The notes beneath the pieces were generated by a model. The model did no database searches, was not told where the DNA came from, and saw only the letters and a list, made by a program, of their open reading frames with translations. The position numbers and the translations under genes were made by a program. This document shows positions 15,617-23,545 of a stretch of DNA of 29,004 bases, in pieces. The stretch's first letter is position 1, and every line of letters begins with the position of its first letter. The stretch comes from Atopobium sp. GTDB lineage: Bacteria; Actinomycetota; Coriobacteriia; Coriobacteriales; Atopobiaceae. The stretch covers positions 1 to 29,004 of the forward strand of contig JABZHP010000011.1 of NCBI GenBank assembly GCA_015258785.1, in the 5' to 3' direction.

Positions 15617-17169
15617 TACGCGTTGTCCTTTGAACCGCGTCCGCGATCATCGCGTCCAGCTCTTCTATGCCTACGACGTGCAGCATTTTGAGGCTGAGCG
15701 TCTCTAGATGTAGCATTAGAAGCACCGTTAGAACCAGAGGCATTCTGTGGAGCGCTCTGTGTCTTCATGCCCGCCCTATCACCTGGACGACGAGTCCTCT
15801 TTGCACGGACTGGAGCCTGTGCCTCATCGGCTTTCTGTGGCGCCTGAGGAGCATCTGTTCTTCTAAAGCGCTTTCCCTGTGGTTGCTTCTGCGCAGGAGC
15901 GGTGCTCTGCTCGCTCTTCTGAGGAGCCTGAGTATTTGCGGCGCCCTCTTCTGTCGCATGATGGCGACGGCGGGTACGACGCAGTGTATCCGTTGCAGCG
16001 TCAAAGGTGCTGGAACCAGGGTTAACCTGAGCGTTCTTCGAGGTTCTTACACGACGGGTGCGAGAAGAACTTTGAGCTCCCTGCTCTTCTCGAGCGTTTC
16101 TTGCACCAGAGTTCTTGGCGTTATCCTGCCTATTTGCAGAGTTCTGCTCGGAGCGCTCACGTTTGCGCCTTGGAACCTCAGTAACAAAGAGGTCTGGATT
16201 AATCTCTGGCTCTTCATCAACAATGAGACCGTTTGCTCGATCAAGCTCTGCCAGCGCCATCTGAACCTCAACAGATTCAAGACGCTCAAGAGCTGCGCGA
16301 GAAACGCTATCTGGCCTGCAAGAACAACCCAGGTCTTCCGACTTCTGCTGTGCTGCAGGAGAAGCGTCCATATCAGCAAGAGGAATGCGTACTACCTTGC
16401 CACTCTCTAGGCGAAGGGCAATCTCCTCTTTTGGCGTGTTGTACTCAACAATTTTTGACATACCCAAAGGAGTCTCAATAACGGCGTTGCGCTTTGGAGC
16501 ACGGTTTTTGAAGTCACGATATGCTTCAAACTCATAGCGCAAGCAGCACATTAAGCGACCACAAGCACCGGAAATTTTGGTGGAGTTCAGCGGTAAATCC
16601 TGCTCTTTTGCCATGCGGATAGAAACTGGCTCAAAAGAGAGGCCAAACCTTCTACAGCAGAGTTCTTGTCCGCAGTGACCATAACCGCCAATGACCGCTG
16701 CTTCTTCTCTGACGCCAATCTGACGCATATCAATGCGCTCGTGAAGCTCGTGTGAAAGCTCGCGCACAAGCTGCCTAAAGTCCACGCGATCATCAGCCGA
16801 GAAGTAACACACGACCTTCTCGCCATCAAAAAGGTACTCGACGCCAATAGGCTTCATCTCAAGTTCTTCTTGAACAGCAAACTTCCTGAATACAGGAAGT
16901 GCAGCCTCACCCTTGGCGGCAAGCTCTTCTGCGCGAGCAAGATCTTCTTCAGTTGCTACACGAACAACGTCTTTGAGCTCGGCTTTGTTTGTCTTGTACT
17001 CAAACTCTTCCTGTGAAATCTCACGAGGATCAGCAACAGCAAGACCAATCTCTAGACCGCGCTCGGTCTGACAAATGACGTGGTCACCTTCAAGAACGCC
17101 AGACTCCTTTGGATCAAACCAAAGATCGCGCGCGGCGTATTCAAATTTCACCGGGACAACGGTGGGCAT
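15616..17169 (-). CDS. ricT: RicT/YaaT-type PSP1-domain protein with long basic C-terminal tail
   Basis: Residues 1-290 match the PSP1/RicT family, which in B. subtilis forms the RicAFT complex that helps RNase Y mature mRNAs and carries Fe-S clusters. Conserved cysteines appear in GHCGQELCCRRFG (C166, C171, C172) and GACGRLMCCLRYE (C203, C208, C209), with C282 and C284 following. Residues from about 330 to 517 are low-complexity and rich in Arg, Ala, Gln, Asn and Ser, with repeated RTRR, KRTRR and RRHRR clusters. This tail is absent from the shorter B. subtilis protein and would suit RNA binding. The start overlaps holB by 22 bases. Partner genes ricA and ricF are not in the window. Confidence 0.9.
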   Translation of the reverse strand: MPTVVPVKFEYAARDLWFDPKESGVLEGDHVICQTERGLEIGLAVADPREISQEEFEYKTNKAELKDVVRVATEEDLARAEELAAKGEAALPVFRKFAVQEELEMKPIGVEYLFDGEKVVCYFSADDRVDFRQLVRELSHELHERIDMRQIGVREEAAVIGGYGHCGQELCCRRFGLSFEPVSIRMAKEQDLPLNSTKISGACGRLMCCLRYEFEAYRDFKNRAPKRNAVIETPLGMSKIVEYNTPKEEIALRLESGKVVRIPLADMDASPAAQQKSEDLGCSCRPDSVSRAALERLESVEVQMALAELDRANGLIVDEEPEINPDLFVTEVPRRKRERSEQNSANRQDNAKNSGARNAREEQGAQSSSRTRRVRTSKNAQVNPGSSTFDAATDTLRRTRRRHHATEEGAANTQAPQKSEQSTAPAQKQPQGKRFRRTDAPQAPQKADEAQAPVRAKRTRRPGDRAGMKTQSAPQNASGSNGASNATSRDAQPQNAARRRHRRAGRDDRGRGSKDNA

Positions 17170-18317
17170 GTAAGTGCCTCCTTGATATGCAGCAGCATAA
17201 CCTCAAGGGTTAGCTGGGGAGAAACAGAGCGGTCCAGGTTGTATTGAGCCTCTTGCACAGCAGCTAAAGCCCCAAGAACACCCTGGGTATGAGTTTGAGA
17301 TGCAACGCGGTCAATAATGCCTGCTGCATCCGTATTTACTATCTCTTCATCAACCGCTTCGCAACATAAAAGTACGTCGCGAAGAAGCGATTCCAGAATT
17401 GCCAACATTTCTATGATACCCGAACGCTCGCGCGCTGTGAGTTCTCGCTTATTTGCTGCCTCAACCTGCTTTAACGCAGCGCTGGTAAGAAAGTCTTCAT
17501 TTTGAGCGAGGGCCTCTTCTTGGGCTCGCCTTACATCCCCTAGAGGGATTTTTGCAGCTTCTATCAGCTCTTTTGCGGAAGTGAGTACATCCCACGAGTC
17601 ATTTCTGAGCAGATTGCCAAATACATCAATGAGCTGTCTGCGAATGTTTTTTCGCGTAGAAGACTGCAAAAACTCCACAGCTCTACCAGGAGTTCCTGTT
17701 GCTGCAAGCGCAATACGAGCTTCCTGCTCTGTGGCGGAAATCTCTCGCATAATAGCGGCTTTAGCAGCAGCGTCAGTGAGTGTTCTAAACGCAACTACCT
17801 GACAACGAGAAACAATGGTGGGAAGCACCGCAGAAGAAGAACGTGCAGACAGAATAAAGATGGTGTCTGCAGGTGGCTCTTCAATAGTTTTGAGCAGTGC
17901 ATTTGCAGAATTTTCTCTGAGCAAATCAGCGCGGTCAATCACGTAAATCTTATGAGTTGAGCGCATAGGCGCCAGACTAACATCAGCGATGAGCTGACGA
18001 ATCTGCTCAATGAGGTAGCCATTTGCGGAAGCTGGAGTAAGTACGTGAACGTCAGGGTGAGTACCGCGAGAAATACGAATGCAGTCGTCACAGGCAGCGT
18101 CACCGCCTTGAGCGCAAAGCACGCACTGCGCCAAAGCTTTAGCTGCAAGACCTTTACCCGAGCCAGGAGCTCCTACAAACAGATAGGCGTGGCCAAGCTT
18201 GTGCTCATGAAGTGCACGTGCAAGCAGATTTTGAACTTGAGGTTGATCCTGAAGACGGGTAAGTGCCTGAGGAAGTGGATAGGTGTTTTGAGTAGTATGT
18301 GTGCTCTCTTGAGTCAT
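17148..18317 (-). CDS. holB: DNA polymerase III delta' subunit
   Basis: This is part of the clamp-loader complex that places the sliding clamp on DNA. The 389-residue protein (numbering from the chosen ATG) has a P-loop GAPGSGKG (about 49-56), a four-cysteine zinc module (CVLC and CDDC, about 65-79), the DEAD-box equivalent VIDRADLL, and the SRC motif (IVSRCQ). The C-terminal half is helical and divergent. The ATG at 18315-18317 has GGTGAG upstream and follows the tmk stop by 7 bases. Two in-frame GTG codons (18332 and 18341) are alternatives that would overlap tmk. The end overlaps ricT by 22 bases. Confidence 0.93.
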   Translation of the reverse strand: MTQESTHTTQNTYPLPQALTRLQDQPQVQNLLARALHEHKLGHAYLFVGAPGSGKGLAAKALAQCVLCAQGGDAACDDCIRISRGTHPDVHVLTPASANGYLIEQIRQLIADVSLAPMRSTHKIYVIDRADLLRENSANALLKTIEEPPADTIFILSARSSSAVLPTIVSRCQVVAFRTLTDAAAKAAIMREISATEQEARIALAATGTPGRAVEFLQSSTRKNIRRQLIDVFGNLLRNDSWDVLTSAKELIEAAKIPLGDVRRAQEEALAQNEDFLTSAALKQVEAANKRELTARERSGIIEMLAILESLLRDVLLCCEAVDEEIVNTDAAGIIDRVASQTHTQGVLGALAAVQEAQYNLDRSVSPQLTLEVMLLHIKEALTCPPLSR

Positions 18318-18324
18318 AAACGCG

Positions 18325-18984
18325 TCACTCACCAAGCTCACAAATACCAGGAATAAGATCTGCTAACAGCTGACGAGTACGTGCGCGAACCTCATCAATT
18401 GTGCCATCTGCATCTACAGCTTTTACACGCTCTGGCTCATTTTGCAGAAGTTGCTTATAACCAGCAAAAACTCGCTCCTGGAAGGCAACACCTTCTGCTT
18501 CTAGCCTATCGGCATCATTTTGCGTAGCACGCGCATGAGCAACCGTTGGCTCAAGCATAAAGACAAGAGTTCTATCAGGAGAAACCCCACAGCTTCCCAA
18601 GCGATTTGCACGATGAACGAGGTCTGTATCAAGACCGCGACCAGCTGCTTGATAGGCAAAAGTAGAATCGTAAAAACGATCGCACAGAACAATCTTGCCC
18701 GCAGCTAGAGCTGGTCGGATAACCTCTCCTACCAGCTGGGCACGACTTGCTTCATAGAGCAACAGCTCACACTCATCGCACATCATGCCGTTTTCTGGGT
18801 TAAGAACCACGCCTCTAATCTGCTCAGAAATAGCAGTTCCACCAGGCTCACGAACAAAGACCACATCAAAGCCAAGAGCTTCAAGGTCTTCTCGCAGAAG
18901 AGAAGCTTGTGTTGACTTGCCACAGCCATCAACGCCTTCAAGCGTGATAAACAAACCTTGTGATGTACGTGTGCTTTTGTTCAT
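18325..18984 (-). CDS. tmk: Thymidylate kinase
   Basis: Tmk converts dTMP to dTDP. The 219-residue protein has the P-loop EGVDGCGKSTQ (about 16-26), REPGGT, the DR(F/Y) motif in LCDRFYDSTFAYQ, and a LID region following RTLVFMLEP. The ATG at 18982-18984 is preceded by GGGAGGG and gives the normal length for the family. A longer reading from 19083 would add 33 residues across the promoter region and is rejected. It is the first gene of the housekeeping run tmk-holB-ricT-queD and has a good promoter about 40-65 bases upstream. Confidence 0.96.
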   Translation of the reverse strand: MNKSTRTSQGLFITLEGVDGCGKSTQASLLREDLEALGFDVVFVREPGGTAISEQIRGVVLNPENGMMCDECELLLYEASRAQLVGEVIRPALAAGKIVLCDRFYDSTFAYQAAGRGLDTDLVHRANRLGSCGVSPDRTLVFMLEPTVAHARATQNDADRLEAEGVAFQERVFAGYKQLLQNEPERVKAVDADGTIDEVRARTRQLLADLIPGICELGE

Positions 18985-19021
18985 GCTTCCCTCCCTCTTA
19001 ACTATCTCACGATACAGGCAG

Positions 19022-19050
19022 ATTGTATTTCTCGCCATGAATATTCTAAA
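19022..19050 (-). promoter_or_regulatory. Probable promoter of the tmk-holB-ricT operon
   Basis: On the minus strand, TTTAGA (19045-19050) and TACAAT (19022-19027) are 17 bases apart and match sigma-70-type boxes at 4/6 and 5/6 positions. Transcription would start near 19015, about 30 bases before the tmk ATG. A terminator for topA lies just upstream, as expected for a new transcription unit. Confidence 0.6.
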
Positions 19051-19136
19051 GGTTTTGCGCATTTCCACATGAAAGGTGCTCAAAAATGGGTAAAAATACG
19101 TATGGAGCGGGCGTTGGAGAGGGACGCTCGTTCTTC

Positions 19137-19165
19137 CGAAAACGGTGCACCTCTCGATGCACCGT
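19137..19165 (-). terminator. Intrinsic terminator of the tatA-tatC-topA unit
   Basis: ACGGTGCA (19142-19149) and TGCACCGT (19158-19165) form a perfect 8-pair stem with an 8-base loop. On the minus strand it is followed by TTTTCGG and starts 7 bases after the topA stop codon. A second, imperfect GAGCG/CGCTC hairpin follows. Confidence 0.8.
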
Positions 19166-19172
19166 CATACGT

Positions 19173-21686
19173 TTACTTTTTTGCTGCCTTGGTGGATTTG
19201 GTGCTCTTAGTACTCTTACGAGCGCCTCTACGCGAGGCAGTTTTCTTTTCTTTACCAGGGCAATCGTAGTTTGGACAGAGCTTCCAAGGACCCCTCTGGG
19301 TAGTAACAACCACCATAGGAGCGCCACAATCTGGGCAGACCTCATCGGTCTTCTCGAGCTTTCCACGAGCAGGCAGAGGATAGCTGGTCTCGCACTCCTC
19401 GTAGTTGGTGCAGCGAATAAAACGCTTGCCCGTACGCTCTGACTTGTGGGCCACCAGGTCCCCGTGCTTGCCATTGGCCTTGCAGGTTGGACACTCACCC
19501 ACAATAAGATCTGGCTCTGCGTTTGTAGGACAAGCAGGATTAATGCAAGTCTCATACGCACGCTGTCTAAACGGCTGAACCTTTACGCGAGGAGCACCGC
19601 ACTCTGGGCAGACACCAGCCTCTCCCTCAAGCGGCTCAACGCGTCCCTGAGGCAGTGGATAGGTAACATCGCAGTCTGGCCAACCCATGCAGCCAACAAA
19701 GCTTCCACGAGTCTTCAGAGAGCTCTTAGCAACCAAGTCTTTGCCGCACTTAGGGCAAGTTCCCACCTTTGCGTCAGCAGTAACTGCATCAGCAATGGCC
19801 TCAGACAGGTCTTCTTTGTGGTCAATAAGCGTATCAATCATGCCTGCAAGCAGAGTTCTTGAGTGTGTAACAACGCCATCACGCGTGTCTTTGCCCTCAG
19901 CAACGCTTGTCATATCGGACTCAAGCTCTGCTGTCATATCAGGCGAGGTAATGTGTGGCGCAAACTGCGAGAGCGCATCAACAATTGCCATACCAAGCTG
20001 ACTTGGCTCAACAGGATCATTCTTGAGGTATTTACGCTGGTAGAGCGTATCAATAATGGAGGCACGCGTGGACTTTGTACCAAGACCTCGCTTCTCCATC
20101 TCTTGAATAAGCTTGCCCTGGCTATAGCGAGCAGGCGGCTCTGTCTGCTTAGCGTCAAGCGACAAAGACTGAATAGAGATAATCTCTCCCTCGCCGACAT
20201 CAGGAATCTGATCGTCTTTCTTAAGGCCAAAGGGATAAATCTCTCTAAAGCCTGGCTCTGCCAGCACGGTTCCATTTGCAACAAAGGGCTGACCAGCAAC
20301 ATCAAGCGTGATCTTAGTGCCGCTCATAGTAGCTGGACCCATAAGGGTTGCGAGGAACCTTCGAGCAATCAAGTTATAGAGCTTCCAAGCTGCAGGCTGC
20401 AAAGCATCTGGATTTGCAGCTGCTGTTGGATAAATTGGTGGGTGGTCAGTAGACTCCTGCTTACCACGAGTGGCATGAAGCTTTGACTGACCCAAAAGCT
20501 TTTTGCAGGTAGGAGCATACTGAGGAACTGCAGACAGCGTACGGACACAGTCCTTCAAGTCAAGCGAACTTGGGTAGACCGTGTTATCAACACGAGGGTA
20601 TGAAATCAAGCCGTCCATGTACAGAGACTCTGCCAAACGCATAGTTCTAGCTGGCGAGATACCCTCTGCAGCTGCAGCTGCCTGCAGCGACGTGGTGTTA
20701 AACGGAGCTGGTGGCTGCTGCTTTCTGCTACGAGACTCAATCTCGACAACCGTTGCCTGCGTTTGATCCTTAACAACGGCATAAGCAGCATCTGCTTCTG
20801 CCTGATCCCAGAATCTTGCAGTCTGGTGAACCATCTTGAAAGTTGCATCCGCATCATCTTCTGGAGCAGCAACACCAGAAATAACCCAATAATCTTCTGG
20901 CTTAAATGCCAAGCGCTCACGCTCGCGCTCAACAACAAGTGCCAGCGTAGGAGTCTGAACACGACCAGCAGAGCGCGTATTGCCCAGACCTCCAAAGCGT
21001 GCAGTGGTCAGGTAACGGGTCAGTACAGCACCCCAAATGAGGTCGATATACTGCCTGGACTCACCTGCTGCAGCCAAGTTGTAATCAAGATCCACCAGGT
21101 TATTGAAGGCAGTCTCAATCTCTGTCTTAGTAAAGGCGGAGTAGCGTGCACGAAATACTGCCAGATTAGGATTAACCGAGAGAACCTGTGCCAGCGCATC
21201 AGAGCCAATAAGCTCTCCCTCGCGGTCAAAGTCTGTGCCGATAATGACAGACTCTGCCTTCTTAGCAAGGTTCTTGAGGGCGCGAATAATTTCTTTTTCT
21301 GCAGGCTGTTTATCTACAGGAGCCCAAATCAAATAGGGCAAGCTGGGGATTTTCCAGCCCTTAAGGTCAACGCCATCTGCCATAAAAGGCTTGCGCTTAA
21401 CCTTATAAGGAGGACGCTCAAGGCCATCTGGAACATCTGCAGGAAGGTGTTCCCCTTCTGCAGTTTCTCCATACCAGCCCTCTTCCTTGTCAAACTTGAG
21501 AGCCAAAGGAAAATCCGGTTGCAGAATATGACCACGAAGACCAATAGCGACATGGTCTTCTCCGCCACGTCTAAAACGATAAACAGGAGTGTTGTATACC
21601 TTGTCTGTCTCAGGCTTACCCGATTCAGACAGAAGGCGAGCAATCTGCTGCGCTGCGTCGTTTTTCTCGGTAACAACTAGAATCAA
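19173..21686 (-). CDS. topA: Type IA DNA topoisomerase I, archaeal-like, with four C-terminal zinc ribbons
   Basis: TopA relaxes negatively supercoiled DNA. The 837-residue enzyme has a TOPRIM domain beginning MILVVTEKNDAAQQIA (metal ligand E7) with TDFDREGE (151-158), the active-site tyrosine Y363 in ISYPRVDNTVYP, and four CxxC...CxnC zinc ribbons (C644-C672, C693-C719, C732-C765, C784-C809), ending in a KSTKSTKSTK-type basic tail. The N-terminus and active-site motif resemble the archaeal topoisomerase I family more than the usual bacterial VESPxKAKTI/DPDREGE type. Val replaces the usual Thr after R365. It starts with TTG at 21684-21686, about 10 bases after GGAG, in agreement with the family N-terminus. 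It lies 33 bases downstream of tatC. Confidence 0.93.
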   Translation of the reverse strand: MILVVTEKNDAAQQIARLLSESGKPETDKVYNTPVYRFRRGGEDHVAIGLRGHILQPDFPLALKFDKEEGWYGETAEGEHLPADVPDGLERPPYKVKRKPFMADGVDLKGWKIPSLPYLIWAPVDKQPAEKEIIRALKNLAKKAESVIIGTDFDREGELIGSDALAQVLSVNPNLAVFRARYSAFTKTEIETAFNNLVDLDYNLAAAGESRQYIDLIWGAVLTRYLTTARFGGLGNTRSAGRVQTPTLALVVERERERLAFKPEDYWVISGVAAPEDDADATFKMVHQTARFWDQAEADAAYAVVKDQTQATVVEIESRSRKQQPPAPFNTTSLQAAAAAEGISPARTMRLAESLYMDGLISYPRVDNTVYPSSLDLKDCVRTLSAVPQYAPTCKKLLGQSKLHATRGKQESTDHPPIYPTAAANPDALQPAAWKLYNLIARRFLATLMGPATMSGTKITLDVAGQPFVANGTVLAEPGFREIYPFGLKKDDQIPDVGEGEIISIQSLSLDAKQTEPPARYSQGKLIQEMEKRGLGTKSTRASIIDTLYQRKYLKNDPVEPSQLGMAIVDALSQFAPHITSPDMTAELESDMTSVAEGKDTRDGVVTHSRTLLAGMIDTLIDHKEDLSEAIADAVTADAKVGTCPKCGKDLVAKSSLKTRGSFVGCMGWPDCDVTYPLPQGRVEPLEGEAGVCPECGAPRVKVQPFRQRAYETCINPACPTNAEPDLIVGECPTCKANGKHGDLVAHKSERTGKRFIRCTNYEECETSYPLPARGKLEKTDEVCPDCGAPMVVVTTQRGPWKLCPNYDCPGKEKKTASRRGARKSTKSTKSTKAAKK

Positions 21687-21719
21687 AGAACAACACTCTC
21701 CAAAGTAAAAATGAAACTA

Positions 21720-22508
21720 TTAGATTTTGTCTAGCTCATGCTGCTCGTAGTCCTCGCGGCTCCACTTAAGAGCGGCTTTGCCATCACGGGCAATAATGAC
21801 GTAGCGAGCAACGGCCAGAGCAACTTCGTACAGCAGAATAAGAGCTGCAAACATCAAAATCATGGTGACAGGTGATGCGTCAGGAGTGACTACTGCAGAA
21901 AGAATCATCAGGCCAACATAGACATAGCGCCACTGCTCACGCATATCCTTGTAAGGAACAAGGTGAAGAATAGCCAGGTAGAAGATAACTAGTGGAAGCT
22001 GGAACGCAACACCAAAGCCAATCTCAAACATCATAATAATGTTGAGATAATCGCTTGCTTCGTTAATGGTTCCTGCAAACTCCTGCGACTGACCAATCAT
22101 CCAACCAATTGCGGTGTTCAAAATGATGAAGTAGCAGAACAGCATACCTAAGAAGAACAAGGTAATCATGGCTGCCACGGTAGGAACAACCCACTTGCGC
22201 TCTTTAGCGTTAAGCGCAGGCAAGAAGAAAGCCATAATCTCCCAGATGATAATAGGTGTGCAGATAATCACCGAGAAGAAGAAAGCTACCTTAAACCTGA
22301 TACTAAAGCCGCCAAGGACCGAGATAACCGTAAGCTTACCATCGGTCAAAAACTCCCTGATAGGGTCAATCAAGATCTCAATCAATGCAGGTGTTGCAAA
22401 ATAAATAATGATTGCAGTAACAAAAAGCGATACCACCACAATGGTCACGCGGCGACGGAGTTCTCCCAGGTGATCAAAAAGTGGCATACGAGCTGGAGTA
22501 ATAGGCAT
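21720..22508 (-). CDS. tatC: Sec-independent protein translocase TatC
   Basis: TatC is the core receptor of the twin-arginine translocase, recognising RR signal peptides of folded proteins. The 262-residue protein has six predicted membrane helices and the family motifs MPLFDHLGELRRRV (8-21), which contains the conserved signal-binding Glu, FEIGFGVAFQLPLV in the middle, and SAVVTPDASPVTM near the C-terminus. It lies 18 bases downstream of tatA and 33 bases upstream of topA on the same strand. The Tat-signal hydrolase near the left edge of the window is a likely client. Confidence 0.97.
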   Translation of the reverse strand: MPITPARMPLFDHLGELRRRVTIVVVSLFVTAIIIYFATPALIEILIDPIREFLTDGKLTVISVLGGFSIRFKVAFFFSVIICTPIIIWEIMAFFLPALNAKERKWVVPTVAAMITLFFLGMLFCYFIILNTAIGWMIGQSQEFAGTINEASDYLNIIMMFEIGFGVAFQLPLVIFYLAILHLVPYKDMREQWRYVYVGLMILSAVVTPDASPVTMILMFAALILLYEVALAVARYVIIARDGKAALKWSREDYEQHELDKI

Positions 22509-22526
22509 TACACACGAAAGCTGGAC

Positions 22527-23150
22527 TTATGCGTCCTGGCTTTCTCCCTCCTCTCCAGCAACTTCTTCTTTCTTGTCTTCTGCCATGGAGCGAGAAGAAC
22601 GTGCAGATCCAAGGTTATAGAGGTCTTTTGCAGATGGAGCTGCAGCAGGAGTTTCTTCTGCAGCCTTAGGTGCCACGTACTCAGTTACCTCTGTAGAATC
22701 ATCGGAGAAAGCAACAGAAGACGTAGCTTGTGGTGCAGCTGCAAGAGCCTCGCTACCGGAAGCGGTTTCTGGCTGCTCAACCTCCTGAGTCTGCTCAGCT
22801 TGCTTAGTCTGCTCAGAAGCCTCAGCAGCAGCCTTCTCAGCAGCCTCGCGCTCCTCCTTGAGGCGAGCACGACGCTCAGCAAAGGTCTCCTGATGGTCAG
22901 TATCCTCGCGGTCAGCATCAGATGCAGCATTTTTGAGCTGCTCGGATCGCTTGGGCTTCTCGTGAAGTGCATCCGCTGCAGGGTCAAGTAAGTCTGCACG
23001 GACAACTTTATTAAAGCCTTCTTGCGCGTTCTGGAACTGTCTAAGAGCACGACCAAGCGTGCGACCCATACCAGGTAATTTATCAGGACCAAATACTAAA
23101 AATGCAAAGAGCAAAATTAGTACGAGCTCTGTTTCTCCAATGCCAAACAC
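22527..23150 (-). CDS. tatA: TatA/TatB-type translocase subunit with long acidic tail
   Basis: The 207-residue protein starts VFGIGETELVLILLFAFLVFGPDKLP: a short N-terminal membrane helix followed by the FGPxKLP hinge and an amphipathic helix (GRTLGRALRQFQNAQEGF). The early Glu (GETEL) recalls TatB, so this may serve both TatA and TatB roles; no second subunit is seen here. Residues after about 75 form an extended Glu/Ala/Lys/Gln-rich charged tail, far longer than in E. coli TatA (89 residues). The GTG at 23148-23150 is preferred, with AGAAAGG 8 bases before it. A reading from 23222 would start inside the terminator of the upstream STAS gene. Confidence 0.9.
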   Translation of the reverse strand: MFGIGETELVLILLFAFLVFGPDKLPGMGRTLGRALRQFQNAQEGFNKVVRADLLDPAADALHEKPKRSEQLKNAASDADREDTDHQETFAERRARLKEEREAAEKAAAEASEQTKQAEQTQEVEQPETASGSEALAAAPQATSSVAFSDDSTEVTEYVAPKAAEETPAAAPSAKDLYNLGSARSSRSMAEDKKEEVAGEEGESQDA

Positions 23151-23179
23151 AAGCAATACCTTTCTGGAACAAACATAAA

Positions 23180-23211
23180 CAAGCTCTTTGAACCGTTTCT
23201 CAAAGAGCTTG
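23180..23211 (-). terminator. Intrinsic terminator after the STAS gene
   Basis: CAAGCTCTTTGA (23180-23191) pairs perfectly with TCAAAGAGCTTG (23200-23211) across an 8-base loop. On the minus strand it is followed by TTTATGTTTGTTCC. It begins 13 bases after the STAS stop codon, and just before tatA. It indicates that STAS/TPR transcription ends here and tatA has its own start or depends on read-through. Confidence 0.8.
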
Positions 23212-23224
23212 CAAGTTACCAAAC

Positions 23225-23536
23225 CTACTTGCGAACGTTAAGGTCTTTATCGACCCCAAGAAGCGAAAAGACACGCTCCACGTTTTTCTGAGGATTTGCA
23301 ACAACAAGCACAGAACCACTCTCTTGTGCTCGATGTGCGGCACCCACTAAAACGCCAATGCCCGTCGAATCAATATAAGCTACCTCAGCAAAATCAGCTT
23401 CAACTTCTTTTGCTCCATCGGCGAGCGCGGTATCCAAAGCATCGCGAAGCTCAGAGGCGTTTGATACGTCTACCTCGCCCTCAATGCGAATAATGGCCTT
23501 TTCATCTGTAATTTCAGAGCTTATCTCTAGTGCCAT
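23225..23536 (-). CDS. STAS-domain anti-sigma factor antagonist (SpoIIAA/RsbV-like)
   Basis: The protein is a single STAS domain of 103 residues. The phosphorylatable serine is S57 in YIDSTGIGVLVGA, the motif of SpoIIAA/RsbV proteins, which release a sigma factor by binding an anti-sigma kinase when dephosphorylated. The N-terminal RIEGEVDVSNASELRDAL strand-helix pattern also fits. No anti-sigma kinase, phosphatase or sigma factor gene is adjacent, so its partners are unknown. It lies 9 bases after the TPR protein gene and ends before a strong terminator. Confidence 0.9.
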   Translation of the reverse strand: MALEISSEITDEKAIIRIEGEVDVSNASELRDALDTALADGAKEVEADFAEVAYIDSTGIGVLVGAAHRAQESGSVLVVANPQKNVERVFSLLGVDKDLNVRK

Positions 23537-23545
23537 AACTCCTCC

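Noticed and set aside
15667..16410. Plus-strand open frame of 247 codons, Leu/Arg/Cys-rich
   Set aside because: It is antisense to the biased, Arg-rich tail of ricT and reflects that repeat-like composition.
18985..19083. Longer start for tmk
   Set aside because: It would cover the predicted promoter, and the ATG at 18984 has a strong GGGAGGG site and the normal Tmk length.
20763..21680. Plus-strand open frame of 305 codons
   Set aside because: It is antisense to topA, with many Cys/Leu/Arg runs and no domain; treated as a shadow of topA.
23151..23222. Longer start for tatA at 23222
   Set aside because: The extra 24 residues are encoded by the intrinsic terminator of the STAS gene, and the TatA membrane helix would lose its N-terminal position.
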